Positions 62,701-64,000 of a DNA stretch of 64,000 nucleotides are shown here, one piece after another. How positions within the stretch are numbered: the stretch's first letter is position 1; the number at the start of each line of letters is the position of its first letter. Location of the stretch: contig JACQAK010000013.1 of NCBI GenBank assembly GCA_016194985.1, positions 62,001-126,000 on the forward strand, in the 5' to 3' direction. The stretch comes from Bacteroidota bacterium. GTDB lineage: Bacteria > Bacteroidota > Bacteroidia > B-17B0 > Aurantibacillaceae. Below the pieces are notes generated by a model. The model made no database searches and was not told the DNA's origin. It worked only from the letters and a program-made list of their open reading frames with translations. The position numbers and the translations under genes are program-made.

Positions 62701-63710
62701 TTTTTTACTTGTGGTATTTTTAAAGAGGTAATAAACAAATTATTGTTTTTCTCGGTGGTCATTAAATCATTGCGGGCATATAATAAAAACAAGCGACGTT
62801 GTACAGAACTCAAACCAAAACCTGTTCCTTCATTAGCCTGTTGTGTATCCGAATCAAACGGATTTCTGACCTGAATATGCAAAAAATTATTCTCCGAATG
62901 AGCTGAAATACTGATCGTAATATCTTCCACGGTATCATACAAGCCAAATTTAATGGCGTTTTCTACAATCGGTTGTAACAATAAGGGTGGTAAATAAGCT
63001 TCCAGATTTTCCGGCTCAATAGCGATCTCTACCTGCAAGCGATGACCAAATCTAACTTTTTCGATCTCTAAATATAATTTCAAATGCTCCAGTTCTTCAT
63101 GCAACGAAACCGTTTGCTGATCGTCTTTCTTGAGTGTCCCTCTTAAAAAATCAGACAATTGCTGGATCATTTTTCTGGCTTCATTAGGTTTGGTTCCAGC
63201 CAGCGCACTAATCGAATTTAAGCTGTTAAATAAAAAATGTGGTTGTAACTGCTGACGTAATCTGGCCAATTCCGCTTCTTTTACCAATTGTTCAGCATCA
63301 TTACGTCGCTGTTCTTTTTCTTTTTGTTCCTGTATATTATAAAGTAACCAATTGGTAATCGTTAAAAATGTCAATACCAATAAAGAGATGATAGAGCGTA
63401 TTGGCATTGATTTTTCCAGAAAATCCACATAATAGTCATCTGCACCTAACAGGTACATGATGATCCATTTAAATGTAATGCTGTATAAAATGGTAATACT
63501 GATGGCAAATACCAACCGATAGATACGGTTGCTTTTTCCGGGTTGATAGTAGCGGTACAAAATGATGGCTGCAAAACATGCCAACGCCAACAATCCATTT
63601 GATACTAAAGAATCAATAATAGCAGCATGCCAGTTCAATTCTAAATGATGTAGTACCCAGCTTTGAATAAACGCCCAGAATATCCACCATGCCACATACA
63701 TGACAAGCAT
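62697..63710 (-). CDS. LytS-type sensor histidine kinase
   Basis: The 337-residue inner-membrane protein has four hydrophobic segments in the first 125 residues. A linker helix, the His_kinase motif QPHFLFNSLNSISAL (about 158-172) and a HATPase domain with NAIKFGLYD and GTGFGLSSVQRRL follow. The upstream membrane part is the sensor. It pairs with the LytTR regulator that overlaps its stop. The signal is unknown. Confidence 0.94.
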   Translation of the reverse strand: MLVMYVAWWIFWAFIQSWVLHHLELNWHAAIIDSLVSNGLLALACFAAIILYRYYQPGKSNRIYRLVFAISITILYSITFKWIIMYLLGADDYYVDFLEKSMPIRSIISLLVLTFLTITNWLLYNIQEQKEKEQRRNDAEQLVKEAELARLRQQLQPHFLFNSLNSISALAGTKPNEARKMIQQLSDFLRGTLKKDDQQTVSLHEELEHLKLYLEIEKVRFGHRLQVEIAIEPENLEAYLPPLLLQPIVENAIKFGLYDTVEDITISISAHSENNFLHIQVRNPFDSDTQQANEGTGFGLSSVQRRLFLLYARNDLMTTEKNNNLFITSLKIPQVKK

Positions 63711-63751
63711 TTTCTTAAATGGATATGTGGTATATGTTTTCAGAAAATTAA

Positions 63752-64000
63752 TTATGCAAAAGTTAAGCTTTTTGCCTGAATTAACATGGCTTTTTGTCGA
63801 ACATAATTAATAAATGAATGGCGTTCGGTATTTTCATGTGTAGTTGAATACACTTGTTCTCCGTCTTTTAATGCTTCCAACTCATACACATCCGTGACAT
63901 CAATAAATTGCCAGTGTACCATTTTACTTTCATTATTAACGAAAACTTCTTCTTCTTTTTTTCCGATTGTTCTGGCTTTTTGAAAAGCCGCTTCCAAAGT
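63752..64000 (-). CDS. DUF4288-like protein, 5' end cut by window edge
   Basis: The frame is open to the window end, so only the C-terminal 82 residues are present. VHWQFIDVTDVYELEALKDGEQVYSTT matches the conserved part of small DUF4288 proteins. Function unknown. It lies 41 bases upstream of the kinase gene on the same strand. Confidence 0.65.
   Translation of the reverse strand, partial: TLEAAFQKARTIGKKEEEVFVNNESKMVHWQFIDVTDVYELEALKDGEQVYSTTHENTERHSFINYVRQKAMLIQAKSLTFA

Overview
The window is about 64 kb of AT-rich chromosome from a member of the Bacteroidota. The signs are a T9SS C-terminal sorting domain (53834-54406), RHS-core proteins of the Bacteroidota type, a DUF4248-like protein, a LytS/LytTR pair and general lack of Shine-Dalgarno sequences. 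Genus and family cannot be told from the sequence. No rRNA, tRNA or CRISPR array was found.

Layout. (1) 3-7085: a seven-gene, mostly overlapping plus-strand operon. It encodes an unknown protein cut by the window edge, a HEPN-motif protein, an OLD/ABC-like ATPase, an HNH endonuclease (a PtuA/PtuB-like pair), two radical SAM/SPASM proteins and a GT2 glycosyltransferase. (2) 7394-12459: a mobile-element core with a toprim-like protein, a toprim-like/ATPase protein and two tandem tyrosine recombinases, the second with degenerate catalytic residues. It ends at a hairpin terminator, so region 1 may be its cargo. (3) 12586-16702: two convergent orphan Rhs tips, each followed by a small lipoprotein, and a third tyrosine recombinase. 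(4) 16935-26368: ordinary metabolic genes. A TetR regulator with two identical operators precedes DinB, thiolase and thioesterase genes. Then come malate:quinone oxidoreductase (with a perfect 14-bp inverted repeat reaching its start codon), a DUF6526-like membrane protein, an FMN reductase, an AraC regulator with a dicarboxylate/amino-acid symporter, and a divergent aldehyde dehydrogenase. (5) 26660-53122: a very compact 26-kb minus-strand operon built around a 4255-residue secreted Rhs protein. Read in transcription order it has an outer-membrane beta-barrel candidate, an Fn3-like protein, an OmpH/Skp-like protein, a lipoprotein, a large Rhs-related surface protein broken by a frameshift, a small secreted protein, a PKD/YD-repeat protein, a secreted beta-rich protein, the giant Rhs protein with a metallopeptidase-like tip, and a lipoprotein likely to be its immunity protein. 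(6) 53159-55868: small secreted or unknown genes and a histidine kinase. (7) 56259-60213: an element with a large serine recombinase, small genes and direct-repeat clusters. (8) 60417-64000: DUF779, a metallo-beta-lactamase-fold hydrolase, a LytTR regulator, a LytS-type kinase and an edge-cut DUF4288-like gene.

Reading across regions. All three Rhs tips in the window carry different zincin-like HExx(H/E) motifs and each is followed by a lipoprotein, so a family of envelope-targeted metallopeptidase effectors with lipoprotein immunity is plausible. The Rhs operon and serine-recombinase element sit between aldehyde dehydrogenase (24863-26368) and DUF779 (60417-60797), families often encoded side by side, which suggests about 34 kb of accessory DNA inserted there. 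The best candidates for an undescribed system are the Rhs operon (26660-53122) and the HEPN/ATPase/HNH/radical SAM/GT2 operon (3-7085). Both are inferred from sequence and gene order alone.
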